From positions 14,039-78,038 of the forward strand of contig CAYXXU010000007.1 in assembly GCA_964469155.1 (NCBI GenBank): a DNA stretch of 64,000 bases, written 5' to 3'. A program made the translations under genes and the position numbers. This document shows, in pieces, positions 33,804 to 42,148 of the stretch. The DNA is from CAIWKO01 sp964469155 (GTDB lineage: Bacteria > Bacteroidota > Bacteroidia > Bacteroidales > CAIWKO01). Numbering within the stretch: the first letter of the stretch is position 1; each line of letters starts with the position of its first letter. The notes under the pieces are model-generated. The model did not search any database and was not told where the DNA came from. It saw nothing but the letters and a program-made list of their open reading frames with translations.

Positions 33804-33921
33804 AAAACAGCAGTTTAAAAGGTGTACTTACTTTGTTATTGTAAAAATAGAAATAATAACATATACCCTCACTCGTTTTTTCAAAAATCTTTTGTAATAT
33901 TGTTCTGTAAAAATTATTACT

Positions 33922-34626
33922 ATGCTGAATCCAAATTTTTTGGTGACACTCACCGAAGCAGAAAAGGATGCTATTTTTGGGCACATCGATGCCATAGAAG
34001 CTATTTTGCATTTCAGAGTGAATTTAACAGCCCAGGAACGCATGGAAAAACCCAAGATGGGAACCAAAAACTACGGCATCGTTAAAAATATGCACGATGT
34101 TGCAAAGTCGGTACCTGAAGTTTTTCCGCCTGTTTGTCCGGTGGCCGATTTCACTACCCGCATGGTACTCAACAATGATATGCACCTGATCGGGAACCGC
34201 GTAAATTCGCTGGCCGAAAGTGTTGATGATACCCGGCTGGCGCTGGGCAGCGATCTGATGGAAATGAAGGCCACTTTCTATCATTATCTGAAAATTGCCG
34301 CCAAAGGCGACATGCCTTTAGATGCTGTTCTCGAAAAACTTCTTGCTGCCCATAAAAAGAAAACTTCTTCCAAACCAACGGTATATAGTATCGGTCCTAA
34401 AGGTAAAGTGATTATCGAAAATGTGGCTACCGGCCGCAAATTGGTGAACAATGGCAACACGGTGGTGATGTTGAAGCCCGGCGAGGGTATTACGTTTAAA
34501 CAAAGTGATGCCAAACTGATTGATCCTGAAAGTGCGGTGGTCGTGCCAAAAGGCTGGAACCGTATTGAAATATTGAATCTGAGCGAGACAGAACCTGCCT
34601 CTGTTGCCATCAGGTCGAAAAGGTAA
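33922..34626 (+). CDS. Hypothetical helical-bundle protein beside the 21-bp array
   Basis: 234 residues, no signal peptide. Residues ~1-150 read as four long helices: 'EAEKDAIFGHIDAIEAIL', a 'MEKPKMGTKNYGIVKNMHDV' segment, 'FTTRMVLNNDMHLIGNRVNS' and 'MEMKATFYHYLKIAAKGDMP'. After a basic linker ('AAHKKKTSSKP') comes a short beta-rich domain (~165-234: 'GKVIIENVATGRKLVNNG', 'VVVPKGWNRIEILNLS'). The four-helix pattern recalls uncharacterised Bacteroidota proteins, but I cannot name the family. Fifty-eight bases after its stop begins a 17-copy, 21-bp tandem array, the most regular non-coding structure in the window. The gene is divergent from the frameshifted gene. Function unknown. Confidence 0.78.
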   Translation: MLNPNFLVTLTEAEKDAIFGHIDAIEAILHFRVNLTAQERMEKPKMGTKNYGIVKNMHDVAKSVPEVFPPVCPVADFTTRMVLNNDMHLIGNRVNSLAESVDDTRLALGSDLMEMKATFYHYLKIAAKGDMPLDAVLEKLLAAHKKKTSSKPTVYSIGPKGKVIIENVATGRKLVNNGNTVVMLKPGEGITFKQSDAKLIDPESAVVVPKGWNRIEILNLSETEPASVAIRSKR

Positions 34627-34684
34627 AAAGCCCCCGCCGGTTTCTTCTCATTTGTACTAATTAAGTTTTACATTGCACCTTAAA

Positions 34685-35056
34685 GGTTATTTAAATGAGC
34701 TTTTAGGTGATTAAAATGAGCTCGGAGGTGATTTAAATGAGCTCCGAGGTGGTTTAAATGAGCTTTGAGTTGAATTAAATGAGCTCCGAGGTGAATTAAA
34801 TAAGCTCGAAGGTGAATTAAATGAGCTCCGAGGTGATTAAAATGAGCTCGGAGGTGAATTAAATGAGCTCGGAGGTGAATTAAATGAGCTCAAAGGTGAA
34901 TTAAATGAGCTTTGAGGTGAATTAAATGAGCTCCGAGGTGATTAAAATGAGCTCGGAGGTGAATTAAATGAGCTCGGAGGTGAATTAAATGAGCTCAAAG
35001 GTGAATTAAATGAGCTTTGAGGTGAATTAAATGAGCTCCGAGGTGATTAATAGCAG
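34685..35056. repeat. Tandem array of 17.7 x 21-bp units with a 105-bp higher-order repeat
   Basis: The consensus unit is GGTGAATTAAATGAGCTCCG plus A (21 bases). Units start every 21 bases from 34685 to 35042; variation is confined to the GAATTAA/GATTAAA segment and the four bases after GAGCT/GAGCTC (CCGA, CGGA, CAAA, TTGA). Units 7-11 (34811-34915) and 12-16 (34916-35020) are identical in order and sequence, a 105-bp exact duplication, and a third round begins at 35021. Stop codons occur in all six frames across the array, so it is not coding. There are no spacers, so it is not CRISPR. The gene-free stretch is 34627-35208. Confidence 0.97.
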
Positions 35057-35208
35057 TAATGAACTACCGTTGCATCGGTCGCCACGTCAGAACTGATATG
35101 CACCGCTTCTGCAATGCTTTTGTTGGGTATATTGCAGTATAATGACACAAAAAAAAAGGACGCCCCCGCCGAAGTGAAACATCCCTTTTCTGTATGGATG
35201 GTCTGATA

Positions 35209-35727
35209 TTATTTGTATTCAGACTTTTTCTCTATCTGAAACTTATATTTATCGGCAAATTTTTGCTGAATGGCATTGAGTTCATTCAGTCCTTCGTCCA
35301 TTTTCTTGGTCGAAATATCGGCCAGATTGTTGAATTCGGCCTCCTTTTCGGTAGTGTACATTTCGTCTGATAATTTGCTGATCTCTATCATTTTTTTCAT
35401 TTCGTTCTGCATTACCGATTTGTAGATCCCGAATAGTTTCAGGGCGCCGTCGCGGAATTCGGTATTGCCGCCGAATTTTTCCAGTTTTTCAACCACAGCG
35501 GTACCGGTTTCCAATTGTTTCAGCGCTTCGGCATAAGTAAAGTCCATGCCATAGTGGTCTTCGTAGTTTTTCAAAGCATCATACACCCGGTTGATCTTGT
35601 TGATGATCTCCACCTGCTCGTTGATAATTTTGTCGTTGTAATCAATGGCTTCCTCTTTGGTAGGGCCGCACGATGTAAATACCATCGCTGTGATGGCAAA
35701 CAGCATAAGGGTAATTGTTTTTCTCAT
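35209..35727 (-). CDS. Helical lipoprotein, paralogue of the next gene (LIC11966-like)
   Basis: 172 residues. A lipoprotein signal 'MLFAITAMVFTSCGPTKEE' (Cys ~20) is followed by an almost wholly helical body ('AIDYNDKIINEQVEIINKIN', 'YKSVMQNEMKKMIEISKLS', 'LNELNAIQQKFADKYKFQIE'). The order of helices and the ending 'KYKFQIEKK' match the neighbouring gene 35900-36475 ('EYNFQLEKD'), so the two are paralogues. They resemble the LIC11966-type surface lipoprotein family; the function is unknown. Likely periplasmic side of the outer membrane. Confidence 0.8.
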   Translation of the reverse strand: MRKTITLMLFAITAMVFTSCGPTKEEAIDYNDKIINEQVEIINKINRVYDALKNYEDHYGMDFTYAEALKQLETGTAVVEKLEKFGGNTEFRDGALKLFGIYKSVMQNEMKKMIEISKLSDEMYTTEKEAEFNNLADISTKKMDEGLNELNAIQQKFADKYKFQIEKKSEYK

Positions 35728-35759
35728 TTTTATAGGGTTTTTTGGTTAGTATTTTAATA

Positions 35760-35898
35760 AAGTCCGAAGACCGGAGACCGGAGTCCGAAGATCCTCCTTA
35801 TTTACCTTAATCAACTCAAATGCCTCAATCAACTCAATTCCTTCAACTCCCCACTCCCAACTCCCCACTCCAAACTCCCAACTCCAAACTCCCAACTT
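35760..35898. repeat. Low-complexity intergenic repeats between the lipoprotein paralogues
   Basis: Two blocks: CCGAAGACCGGAGACCGGAG near 35763-35790, and a C/A/T-only stretch (35815-35900) built of CAACTCC, CCACTCC and CAAACTCC words ending at the stop of the next minus-strand gene. No coding potential and no terminator hairpin. Confidence 0.75.
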
Positions 35899-35899
35899 C

Positions 35900-36475
35900 C
35901 TACTTCACCGTGTCTTTCTCCAGTTGAAAGTTATACTCCTGCGAAAACAACTTCACCTGCTGAATGTAAGTGCTTATTTTTTGCTGAAGCTCATTGTCAA
36001 TGCTGTCAGACAGGTCGAAAAAGCGGGCATCGTCGTCGTTGGTATATTCCGATTCGGGAATTTTAACAATGCGGATCAAAGCCGGATATTCCTTTTCACT
36101 CACCGCTCTGTATTCTTTAAGCAGTTCGTCTGCTGCATCTCTCAGCGAGGTTGAATTATCGAAGCCGCCGATGGTCTCCATGCGGTTCAGCGAAGTGGCT
36201 ATCTGCAAACAGAAATTCGAGAAAGCCATATCCAGCGCCTTATGCGAAATGATGACCTCTTCACTGGAAGGTTCTTTTGCCGGCGAATTACCTTTAGCAG
36301 AATCTTTATTCATAATCGAATTGATCACCTGTATTAGTGCATCTTCTTTGGTCAGCACCGATTCAATGGGTTCGGTAATACGGGTGTAATAATCCTCTGC
36401 TTTTTGCGGAGAGGGTTTGCACGAAACAATTGTGAAGAAAATTGCCGCCAGAAATAATTTTACAGTTGTTTTCAT
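35900..36475 (-). CDS. Helical lipoprotein, second paralogue (LIC11966-like)
   Basis: 191 residues from ATG 36475; a longer in-frame reading from 36595 would cross a dispersed palindrome and hide the lipoprotein signal 'FLAAIFFTIVSCKPSPQ' (Cys ~18). The helical body parallels the gene downstream, with an extra Ser/Lys-rich loop near residue 60 ('MNKDSAKGNSPAKEPSSEE'). The two are transcribed in the same direction with 172 bases between them. Unknown function; duplication followed by divergence is clear from the shared layout and C-termini. Confidence 0.8.
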   Translation of the reverse strand: MKTTVKLFLAAIFFTIVSCKPSPQKAEDYYTRITEPIESVLTKEDALIQVINSIMNKDSAKGNSPAKEPSSEEVIISHKALDMAFSNFCLQIATSLNRMETIGGFDNSTSLRDAADELLKEYRAVSEKEYPALIRIVKIPESEYTNDDDARFFDLSDSIDNELQQKISTYIQQVKLFSQEYNFQLEKDTVK

Positions 36476-36554
36476 TGGGTAAAAATAAAAAAAATTTGTA
36501 ATATGGGGGTAATTATTGTGATTCATGAATCCCGAATGCCGGTTTGGATAGGTT

Positions 36555-36582
36555 GTAGAGACGCAAAATTTTGCGTCTCTAC
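36555..36582. repeat. 28-bp perfect palindrome (REP-like)
   Basis: Left arm GTAGAGACGCAAAA, right arm TTTTGCGTCTCTAC, no spacer. It sits between the divergent lipoprotein and U32 peptidase genes, ahead of the peptidase promoter. GTAGAGACGC-type palindromes are familiar as dispersed repeats in several bacterial groups. Confidence 0.9.
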
Positions 36583-36602
36583 GTATTGTAAACATATCTG
36601 CG

Positions 36603-36610
36603 TAAATTTG
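36603..36610 (+). promoter_or_regulatory. -7 element of the U32 peptidase gene
   Basis: TAAATTTG, ending 14 bases before ATG 36625. This favours 36625 over the preceding in-frame TTG (36622). Confidence 0.5.
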
Positions 36611-36624
36611 CAGAAAATAATTTG

Positions 36625-37863
36625 ATGGATCAGATAGAGTTGATGTCGCCGGTGGGTTCGTTCGAATCGTTGATGGCAGCCATACGGGGAGGAGCCGATG
36701 CGGTATACTTTGGTGTGGGCAAACTGAATATGCGTTCGCGTTCGTCAGTTAATTTTACGTTGGATAACCTGGCTGAGATCACCGCCATCTGCCGCGAACA
36801 CAAGGTTCGATCGTACTTAACCCTCAATACCGTGGTCTACGACGAAGAAATGCAGGAAATAGACGGCATCATTGAGGCTGCCAAAACCAACCTAATCGAC
36901 GCCATCATCGCCTCCGACTTCTCTATCCTGGAAAAAGTGAATGCCGCAGGCATCGAACTGCACATTTCCACCCAATGCAACATTTCCAATGCCGGTGCCG
37001 TACGATATTTTTCGCGCATGGCCGATGTCATGGTGCTGGCCCGCGAATTGAACCTTAGCCAGGTGGCATCCATCATCAAAACCATTGAACAGGAACAGAT
37101 CAAGGGACCATCCGGAAAACTGATCAAAATCGAAATATTTGCCCACGGCGCTTTATGCATGGCCGTTTCGGGCAAATGTTACATCAGCCTCGACAATTAC
37201 AACTATTCGGCCAACCGCGGCGCCTGCATGCAATCGTGCCGGCGCGGCTATGTGGTGAAAGACAAGGAGAGCGACCTGGAACTGGAGGTCGATAACGAAT
37301 ACATCATGTCGCCCAAAGATCTTTGTACCATTGGGTTTCTGGACAAGATACTCAAGGCCGGGGTCCGTGTGCTGAAGATAGAAGGCCGCGGCCGCTCGCC
37401 CGAATATGTGAAAACGGTTACAGCCTGCTATAAGGAAGCCATTCAGAGCTGCCAGGATGGAAGCTATTCGGAAGAAAAGATCAGTGGGTGGAACGAACGG
37501 TTGAAACAAGTCTTCAACCGTGGTTTTTGGGATGGATATTATCTGGGGCAAAAGATAGGCGAATGGAATGCCAGATACGGTTCAGTGGCCACCAAAGAGA
37601 AACTTTACATCGGCAAAGTGAACAACTATTATTCTAAGCTAAAGGTAGCCGAGATCAAAATCGAATCGCACCACCTGCAAACCGGCGATGAGGTAATAAT
37701 TATGGGCAGCACTACGGGTGTATACGAAGATGTGATTTCCGAAATACGTGTCGACCTGAAATCTGCTGCCATGGCTAAAAAAGGGGAGGTGTGCTCCATT
37801 CCCGTTACTTCAGAGATCAGGAGAGGAGACAAGTTGTATAAGCTAGTAGCCAAAGTAGAATAA
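36625..37863 (+). CDS. U32 family peptidase (PrtC/RlhA-like)
   Basis: 412 residues. The family signature is intact: 'EIFAHGALCMAVSGKCYIS' near residue 172, then 'NRGACMQSCRRGYVV' and 'KDLCTIGFLDKILKAGVRVLKIEGRGRSPEYV'. The N-terminus ('IELMSPVGSFESLMAAIRGGADAVYFGV') is a TIM-barrel beginning. Clustered cysteines suggest an iron-sulphur or metal site; relatives such as RlhA and UbiU/V hydroxylate RNA or quinone precursors rather than cutting collagen, so 'peptidase' is a name only. The short C-terminal beta-barrel (~325-412) is typical. The gene is alone in its transcript, followed by a dispersed repeat. Confidence 0.92.
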   Translation: MDQIELMSPVGSFESLMAAIRGGADAVYFGVGKLNMRSRSSVNFTLDNLAEITAICREHKVRSYLTLNTVVYDEEMQEIDGIIEAAKTNLIDAIIASDFSILEKVNAAGIELHISTQCNISNAGAVRYFSRMADVMVLARELNLSQVASIIKTIEQEQIKGPSGKLIKIEIFAHGALCMAVSGKCYISLDNYNYSANRGACMQSCRRGYVVKDKESDLELEVDNEYIMSPKDLCTIGFLDKILKAGVRVLKIEGRGRSPEYVKTVTACYKEAIQSCQDGSYSEEKISGWNERLKQVFNRGFWDGYYLGQKIGEWNARYGSVATKEKLYIGKVNNYYSKLKVAEIKIESHHLQTGDEVIIMGSTTGVYEDVISEIRVDLKSAAMAKKGEVCSIPVTSEIRRGDKLYKLVAKVE

Positions 37864-37870
37864 ATGTTCT

Positions 37871-37936
37871 AAATTCCAAATAACAAATAACAAAATTCAA
37901 ATAAATTCCAATTTCGAAAAAACAAATTCCAAACCC
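37871..37936. repeat. Dispersed A/T-rich intergenic repeat, copy 2
   Basis: AAATTCCAAATAACAAATAA followed by further AACAAA/ATTCCAA words and ending AAACCC; an inverted match of 12253-12319. Similar words continue to about 38025. It lies in the 182-base gap between converging genes. Confidence 0.65.
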
Positions 37937-38045
37937 GGTTCAATAACCGTTTGGTTTTTGATTATTGAGTTTTGAATCTTATTTGTAATTTGAGTTTTGT
38001 AATTTGGTGTTTTTCAATAAAACATCCTGAATATTACCACAAATC

Positions 38046-40103
38046 CTACTTACTAATAATCTTAAACTCCGTGCGGCGGTTCAACTGGCGGCCTTCATCC
38101 GTATCGTTGTTAGCCACAGGCTTATCGAAACCGTAACCCATAAAGGTAAGGCGGTCTTTATTGATGCCTTTGCCCAACAGATAATCCACCACCGATTTCG
38201 CGCGGTTTTCCGATAGTGTTTTGTTATAGGCTGCTGTTCCGCGATTATCCGTATGCCCCGAAATTTCTATCTTCAGTGTTGGGTAATCGTTCAACAGTTT
38301 CAACAGTCGTTCCAGTTCGGGAAAGGACTCATCCCGGAGGGTCGATTTGTCGAAATCGAAGAAAATATTGTTCAGCACAATGGTATTGCCCACTTCCATC
38401 TTTTTCAGCTTGATGTCTTTTTCAATTTCCTGGTAAATGGTAGTTGGTGGGATGTTGAGGTTTTCGGAATGAAACAGATAACCAGCGGCTTTAACGGTAA
38501 TCCCGTAATTTTTTCCTGACGGCAATGATATCAGATATTTTCCGGTAGCGCTGTTCGATTCGAATTCGGCTATCACTTCGTTTTTAGCGTTGTCGGTAAT
38601 TTCGAGGGTAGCGCCGATGGGAGCCAGCGAAATATCGTCAAGTATCTTTCCTTTGATAATGGTGATCTGATTGTCTTTAATTTCAACGGTTTTCTCGATA
38701 ACGGTTTCGCTCACCGGCTGTGTCAGACTTGCCAGGAGATTGTCTTCGGTATTGTTGACGAGAGGTTTTTCTGCTCCCAGAAAAGTAATCAGGTAAATGT
38801 CCTGTCCGCCATAACTATCCGATTTAATGGAGGAATAATAGCCATGCACTCCGCTGGCCGAAATAGAAAAGAATACATCATTATCAGCCGTGTTAATCGG
38901 ATATCCCAGGTTAATGGGTTCAGACCATTTTCCGCCTTCGAGGGTAGATTTAAAGATATCATATCCGCCCATGGAATTGTGGCCTTGCGAACTGAAATAC
39001 AGGGTGCGTCCGTCGGGATGAATAAAAACGCCTTCCTCATTGTAAGGTGTGTTAATTGTTGGTCCAATATTTACGGGAACTCCCCAATCGCCTTTTTGGG
39101 TTTTGGTCGAAACATAAATATCCGAGCCACCATATCCGCCTACCTTATCGCTGACAAAATAAAGGGTTTTTCCATCAAACGATATTGAACCCGACGATTC
39201 ATGATCGGGTGTGTTGATATTTTTATTTAGTTTTTTGGGTGTCGACCACGATGCCCCTTTCAGTTTGCATTCGTAAATATCGCCTCCGTTGGTTCCTTTA
39301 TAGATCAGCAGGGTCTGGCCATCGGGCGATAAGCCCACCGGTGCATCGTGTTGTTTGCTGTTCAGCGGGCTGGAAGGATTCTTTGGCATAGACCATCCCC
39401 CTGATACTTTTTCAGAGAAATAAATATCTTCAAAATATTGCAGGTCATTTTCATCCATTTTACCACCGTTGGTATTTGCGCGGCGCGAAGTAAAAAACAG
39501 AACCGTTTCATCCGCATTGGTAAAGGGGGAGTATTCCGGATCGATGGTATTAATCTGAGGCCCGAGATTATCGATAAAAACGCGTACTGGATTTTTTACC
39601 AATTCAATACCGGTATTACATTCTTTTATTTTCTTTTCGACCTCATTCCCTTGGAAATTGAGGTCTGAAGGCGATAAGGATTTCTTATGTTCTTCGTATA
39701 AGGATATGGCTTTGCTGAAATTCATATCCAACTGATAGGCCTGGGCCAGCCGGTACTTGGTATCTTTAAACTGATCGGGTTTCAAAGCAATTGATTTTTC
39801 AAAATACTCAATAGCTTTTGTTTTTTGAACCGTATTCAGATAACAATCACCAATCAGGAAATTCAGTTCGGCATTGTTGGGGTTGAGGGTTTGAGCTTTC
39901 AGGAAATATTCTATAGCTGTCAGATACATACCCTTGCCGAGTTCGTAATATTTTTTCCCCTGGCTTATGTTATTCTTTGCCTCCTTTAATTCTTTTGCCT
40001 TACCCGGAAAATTTGCTTTTACAAACTCAACATTCTGAGCTTTTAGCAAGGTGGTTCCTGCAAAAACAAACAAAAGTGCGATTACAAAATATAGTTTCTT
40101 CAT
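38046..40103 (-). CDS. PorE-type OmpA protein: TPR, PD40 propeller, CRD and OmpA domains
   Basis: 685 residues. Signal peptide to 'TTLLKAQ' (~22). TPR repeats ~30-140 ('AIEYFLKAQTLNPNNAELNF', 'IEYFEKSIALKPDQFKDTKY'); WD40-like PD40 blades ~190-440 ('SFDGKTLYFVSDKVGGYGGSDIY', 'HPDGRTLYFSSQGHNSMGGYDIF'); a carboxypeptidase-regulatory-like domain ~475-560 ('GKILDDISLAPIGATLEITD'); and an OmpA C-terminal domain ~575-685 ('FFDFDKSTLRDESFPELERL', 'EISGHTDNRGTAAYNKTLSE', 'QLNRRTEF'). This order is that of T9SS component PorE, which links the secretion machine to peptidoglycan; paralogues share it, so PorE itself is not proven. It lies 23 bases behind the TPR gene in one operon. The signal is a type I rather than a lipoprotein type. 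Confidence 0.88.
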   Translation of the reverse strand: MKKLYFVIALLFVFAGTTLLKAQNVEFVKANFPGKAKELKEAKNNISQGKKYYELGKGMYLTAIEYFLKAQTLNPNNAELNFLIGDCYLNTVQKTKAIEYFEKSIALKPDQFKDTKYRLAQAYQLDMNFSKAISLYEEHKKSLSPSDLNFQGNEVEKKIKECNTGIELVKNPVRVFIDNLGPQINTIDPEYSPFTNADETVLFFTSRRANTNGGKMDENDLQYFEDIYFSEKVSGGWSMPKNPSSPLNSKQHDAPVGLSPDGQTLLIYKGTNGGDIYECKLKGASWSTPKKLNKNINTPDHESSGSISFDGKTLYFVSDKVGGYGGSDIYVSTKTQKGDWGVPVNIGPTINTPYNEEGVFIHPDGRTLYFSSQGHNSMGGYDIFKSTLEGGKWSEPINLGYPINTADNDVFFSISASGVHGYYSSIKSDSYGGQDIYLITFLGAEKPLVNNTEDNLLASLTQPVSETVIEKTVEIKDNQITIIKGKILDDISLAPIGATLEITDNAKNEVIAEFESNSATGKYLISLPSGKNYGITVKAAGYLFHSENLNIPPTTIYQEIEKDIKLKKMEVGNTIVLNNIFFDFDKSTLRDESFPELERLLKLLNDYPTLKIEISGHTDNRGTAAYNKTLSENRAKSVVDYLLGKGINKDRLTFMGYGFDKPVANNDTDEGRQLNRRTEFKIISK

Positions 40104-40126
40104 AATGTCTTTTTACTTTTAATGAA

Positions 40127-41185
40127 TTATTTACATTGTAATTTAACATAACCCTCGGCGGTAGTAATACCCAATACGGCTGCTTTCCTCCAGTCGTCGC
40201 ACGAAAGGCTGGCTTTTCTTAGCATTTCGTAAGTAATTCCCCGGTTCAGATAAGCATATCCGTAATCAGGATTTATTTCAATGGCCTTGTTATAATCTAC
40301 AATAGCACCGTTATAATCCTTGAGTTTATATTTTGCATTGGCCCTGTTATTATAGGCATACGCATAATCAGGTTTCAACTTGATTGCTGCGGTAAAATCG
40401 GCAATTGCCTTATCATACTCTCCCTTTTCAAAATAGATGGTTCCACGGTTATTATAAGCTAAAAAGTAATCAGGTTTGATAGAGATCGATAAAGAATATT
40501 CTTCAATGGCTCCATTCAGGTTATTCAGTTTTTTTCTGACACTGCCCAGGTTGTTGTGTGTAAAGGCCATGTAAGGATTGAGTTTGTTGGCCATGATATA
40601 ATCTGCTTCCGCTTCTTCGGGTTTTTCCAGCATCAGTTTGGCGCTGCCCCGGTCATTATATGCGTAAGCATAATCGGGCTTGGAACGTATGGCCAACGAA
40701 AAATCCCGGACAGCCTTTGTATAATCCTTTTTCAGGAAGTACAAAACACCCCGGTAATAATAGGCCTGTGCATAATTAGAATCCGATTCAACCGTTTTGG
40801 AAAAATCTGCGATGGCATCCTCCGCAAGGTTCTTTTCGTACCGGGCTTTCCCCCGGCCAAAATAAGCCTTTGCTGATGGGTTCAGGTTTATAGAAGAGGT
40901 AAAGTCCGATTCGGCACCGGCAAAGTCTCCGGTTTCCATTTTTACAGAACCCCGGTTAAAATAAGCCTTTTCAAAGTTATTCTTAAGACCAATGGCTTCG
41001 GTAAACTTCGCCATAGCATCGGCATAATGCTTGCCCTGAAATAAAGCAACCCCTTCATTGTACAATTTCTCGGCTTGCTGATCATCAGCCTTGAAAAGAG
41101 TATCAGAAGTAAGATTTTGCGAAAACAGGGAATAACTAAGAGAAATAAGAGAAAAGAGTAACGAAAACATAAATAGTCGTTTCAT
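40127..41185 (-). CDS. Periplasmic TPR-repeat protein
   Basis: 352 residues. A signal peptide (to 'YSLFSQN', ~23) is followed by about eight to nine 34-residue TPRs covering residues ~35-340, strongly alike ('YAYAYNNRANAKYKLKDYNG', 'PDYFLAYNNRGTIYFEKGEY'). Their near-identical Asn/Tyr-rich helix A suggests expansion by duplication. The C-terminal tail has a Cys ('SCDDWRKAAVLG') matching many TPR proteins with a final capping helix. Presumably a protein-protein scaffold in the periplasm, likely working with the PorE-type protein encoded 23 bases downstream. Confidence 0.88.
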   Translation of the reverse strand: MKRLFMFSLLFSLISLSYSLFSQNLTSDTLFKADDQQAEKLYNEGVALFQGKHYADAMAKFTEAIGLKNNFEKAYFNRGSVKMETGDFAGAESDFTSSINLNPSAKAYFGRGKARYEKNLAEDAIADFSKTVESDSNYAQAYYYRGVLYFLKKDYTKAVRDFSLAIRSKPDYAYAYNDRGSAKLMLEKPEEAEADYIMANKLNPYMAFTHNNLGSVRKKLNNLNGAIEEYSLSISIKPDYFLAYNNRGTIYFEKGEYDKAIADFTAAIKLKPDYAYAYNNRANAKYKLKDYNGAIVDYNKAIEINPDYGYAYLNRGITYEMLRKASLSCDDWRKAAVLGITTAEGYVKLQCK

Positions 41186-41212
41186 AATGCATTGTCAGGT
41201 TATTAATGATTG

Positions 41213-41241
41213 CAAAAATAAACTAACCGAATCAAAAACAA
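41213..41241 (-). promoter_or_regulatory. Promoter of the TPR/PorE-type operon
   Basis: Minus-strand TATTTTTG (41220-41213) with TTG at 41241-41239 and an 18-base gap, one short of the usual 19-21. Confidence 0.5.
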
Positions 41242-41253
41242 TAGAAAAATAAA

Positions 41254-42132
41254 TTAAAATCTTAAATAATAGTCAAGCAGGAAAAAAACCAGAAAAAGCA
41301 GACTGGAAAAGCCATTCAACGTAAAAAACGCCATATTTATTTTGCTAAGGTCATTGGGTTTAACAATCACATGTTGATAAATAATGAAAAACCCGAAGAG
41401 TAAAGCTCCTGTCCAGTAAAAAAAACCTCCTGAATAGTTCACCCCGGCAGAAACAATTAAGACCATTGACACCACATGAACCAGTGCAGAGATAATCAGC
41501 GAATTTTTTATCCCGAAGCGTGCCGGAATTGATTTTAAATGGTGTTCCCTGTCGAACGAAATGTCGTTTAAGGCATAAATAATATCAAAACCTGCCACCC
41601 AGAACAAAACGGCAAAAGAAAACAACAATGGTAAAAGATCGAATACACCTGTTACAACCAGATAGGCACCGATGGGTGCCAGCGAAAGTCCTGATCCGAG
41701 CACAAAATGACATAAATAAGTAAACCGCTTGGTAAGACTATAAATCATTATGGTAGCAAGGGCCACAGGTGACAGGTAAAAACAAAGTGGGTTGATAAAA
41801 TACGTGCAGGTAATAAATAACACCACATTGACCGAAAGAAAAATAACGGCATTCCTGATACTTACTTTTCCGGCAGGGATCTCACGGTTTTGTGTTCTTG
41901 GATTCAGTTCGTCATATTTTTTATCTGCAATACGATTAAAACTCATTGCTGAATTCCTGGCAAAAACCATACACAATATGATATACAGAAACTTTGAAAG
42001 ATCAAAGTCAAACGATTTACTCTGTAACGCGAGATAAAACCCTATGATGGCAAAGGGAAGTGCAAAAACGGTATGGGCGATCTTAACCATTGAAGCATAT
42101 TTCCCGATGCTATTTAGCAGGTTCTTCAGCAT
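41254..42132 (-). CDS. UbiA-family prenyltransferase (4-hydroxybenzoate-/MqnP-type)
   Basis: 292 residues, about eight membrane helices. Both Asp-rich motifs are present: 'SFNRIADKKYDELNPRTQNR' (~64-83) and 'YALNDISFDREHHLKSIPAR' (~183-202). The 'NRIADxxYDxxNPRTxxRxxPxG' form is that of the 4-hydroxybenzoate group, which in Bacteroidota often serves menaquinone synthesis by the futalosine route (MqnP) rather than ubiquinone. No mqn genes are in the window to decide. It would use a polyprenyl diphosphate like that made by the enzyme at 15455-16429. Last gene of a minus-strand operon starting with the glycosyltransferase. Confidence 0.9.
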   Translation of the reverse strand: MLKNLLNSIGKYASMVKIAHTVFALPFAIIGFYLALQSKSFDFDLSKFLYIILCMVFARNSAMSFNRIADKKYDELNPRTQNREIPAGKVSIRNAVIFLSVNVVLFITCTYFINPLCFYLSPVALATIMIYSLTKRFTYLCHFVLGSGLSLAPIGAYLVVTGVFDLLPLLFSFAVLFWVAGFDIIYALNDISFDREHHLKSIPARFGIKNSLIISALVHVVSMVLIVSAGVNYSGGFFYWTGALLFGFFIIYQHVIVKPNDLSKINMAFFTLNGFSSLLFLVFFLLDYYLRF

Positions 42133-42148
42133 TTTATGGAATCGGCTG

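Noticed and set aside
34685..35056. CRISPR array or coding repeat
   Set aside because: No spacers, and stop codons interrupt every frame (for example GAT TAA in units 2, 8 and 13 of the otherwise open frame).
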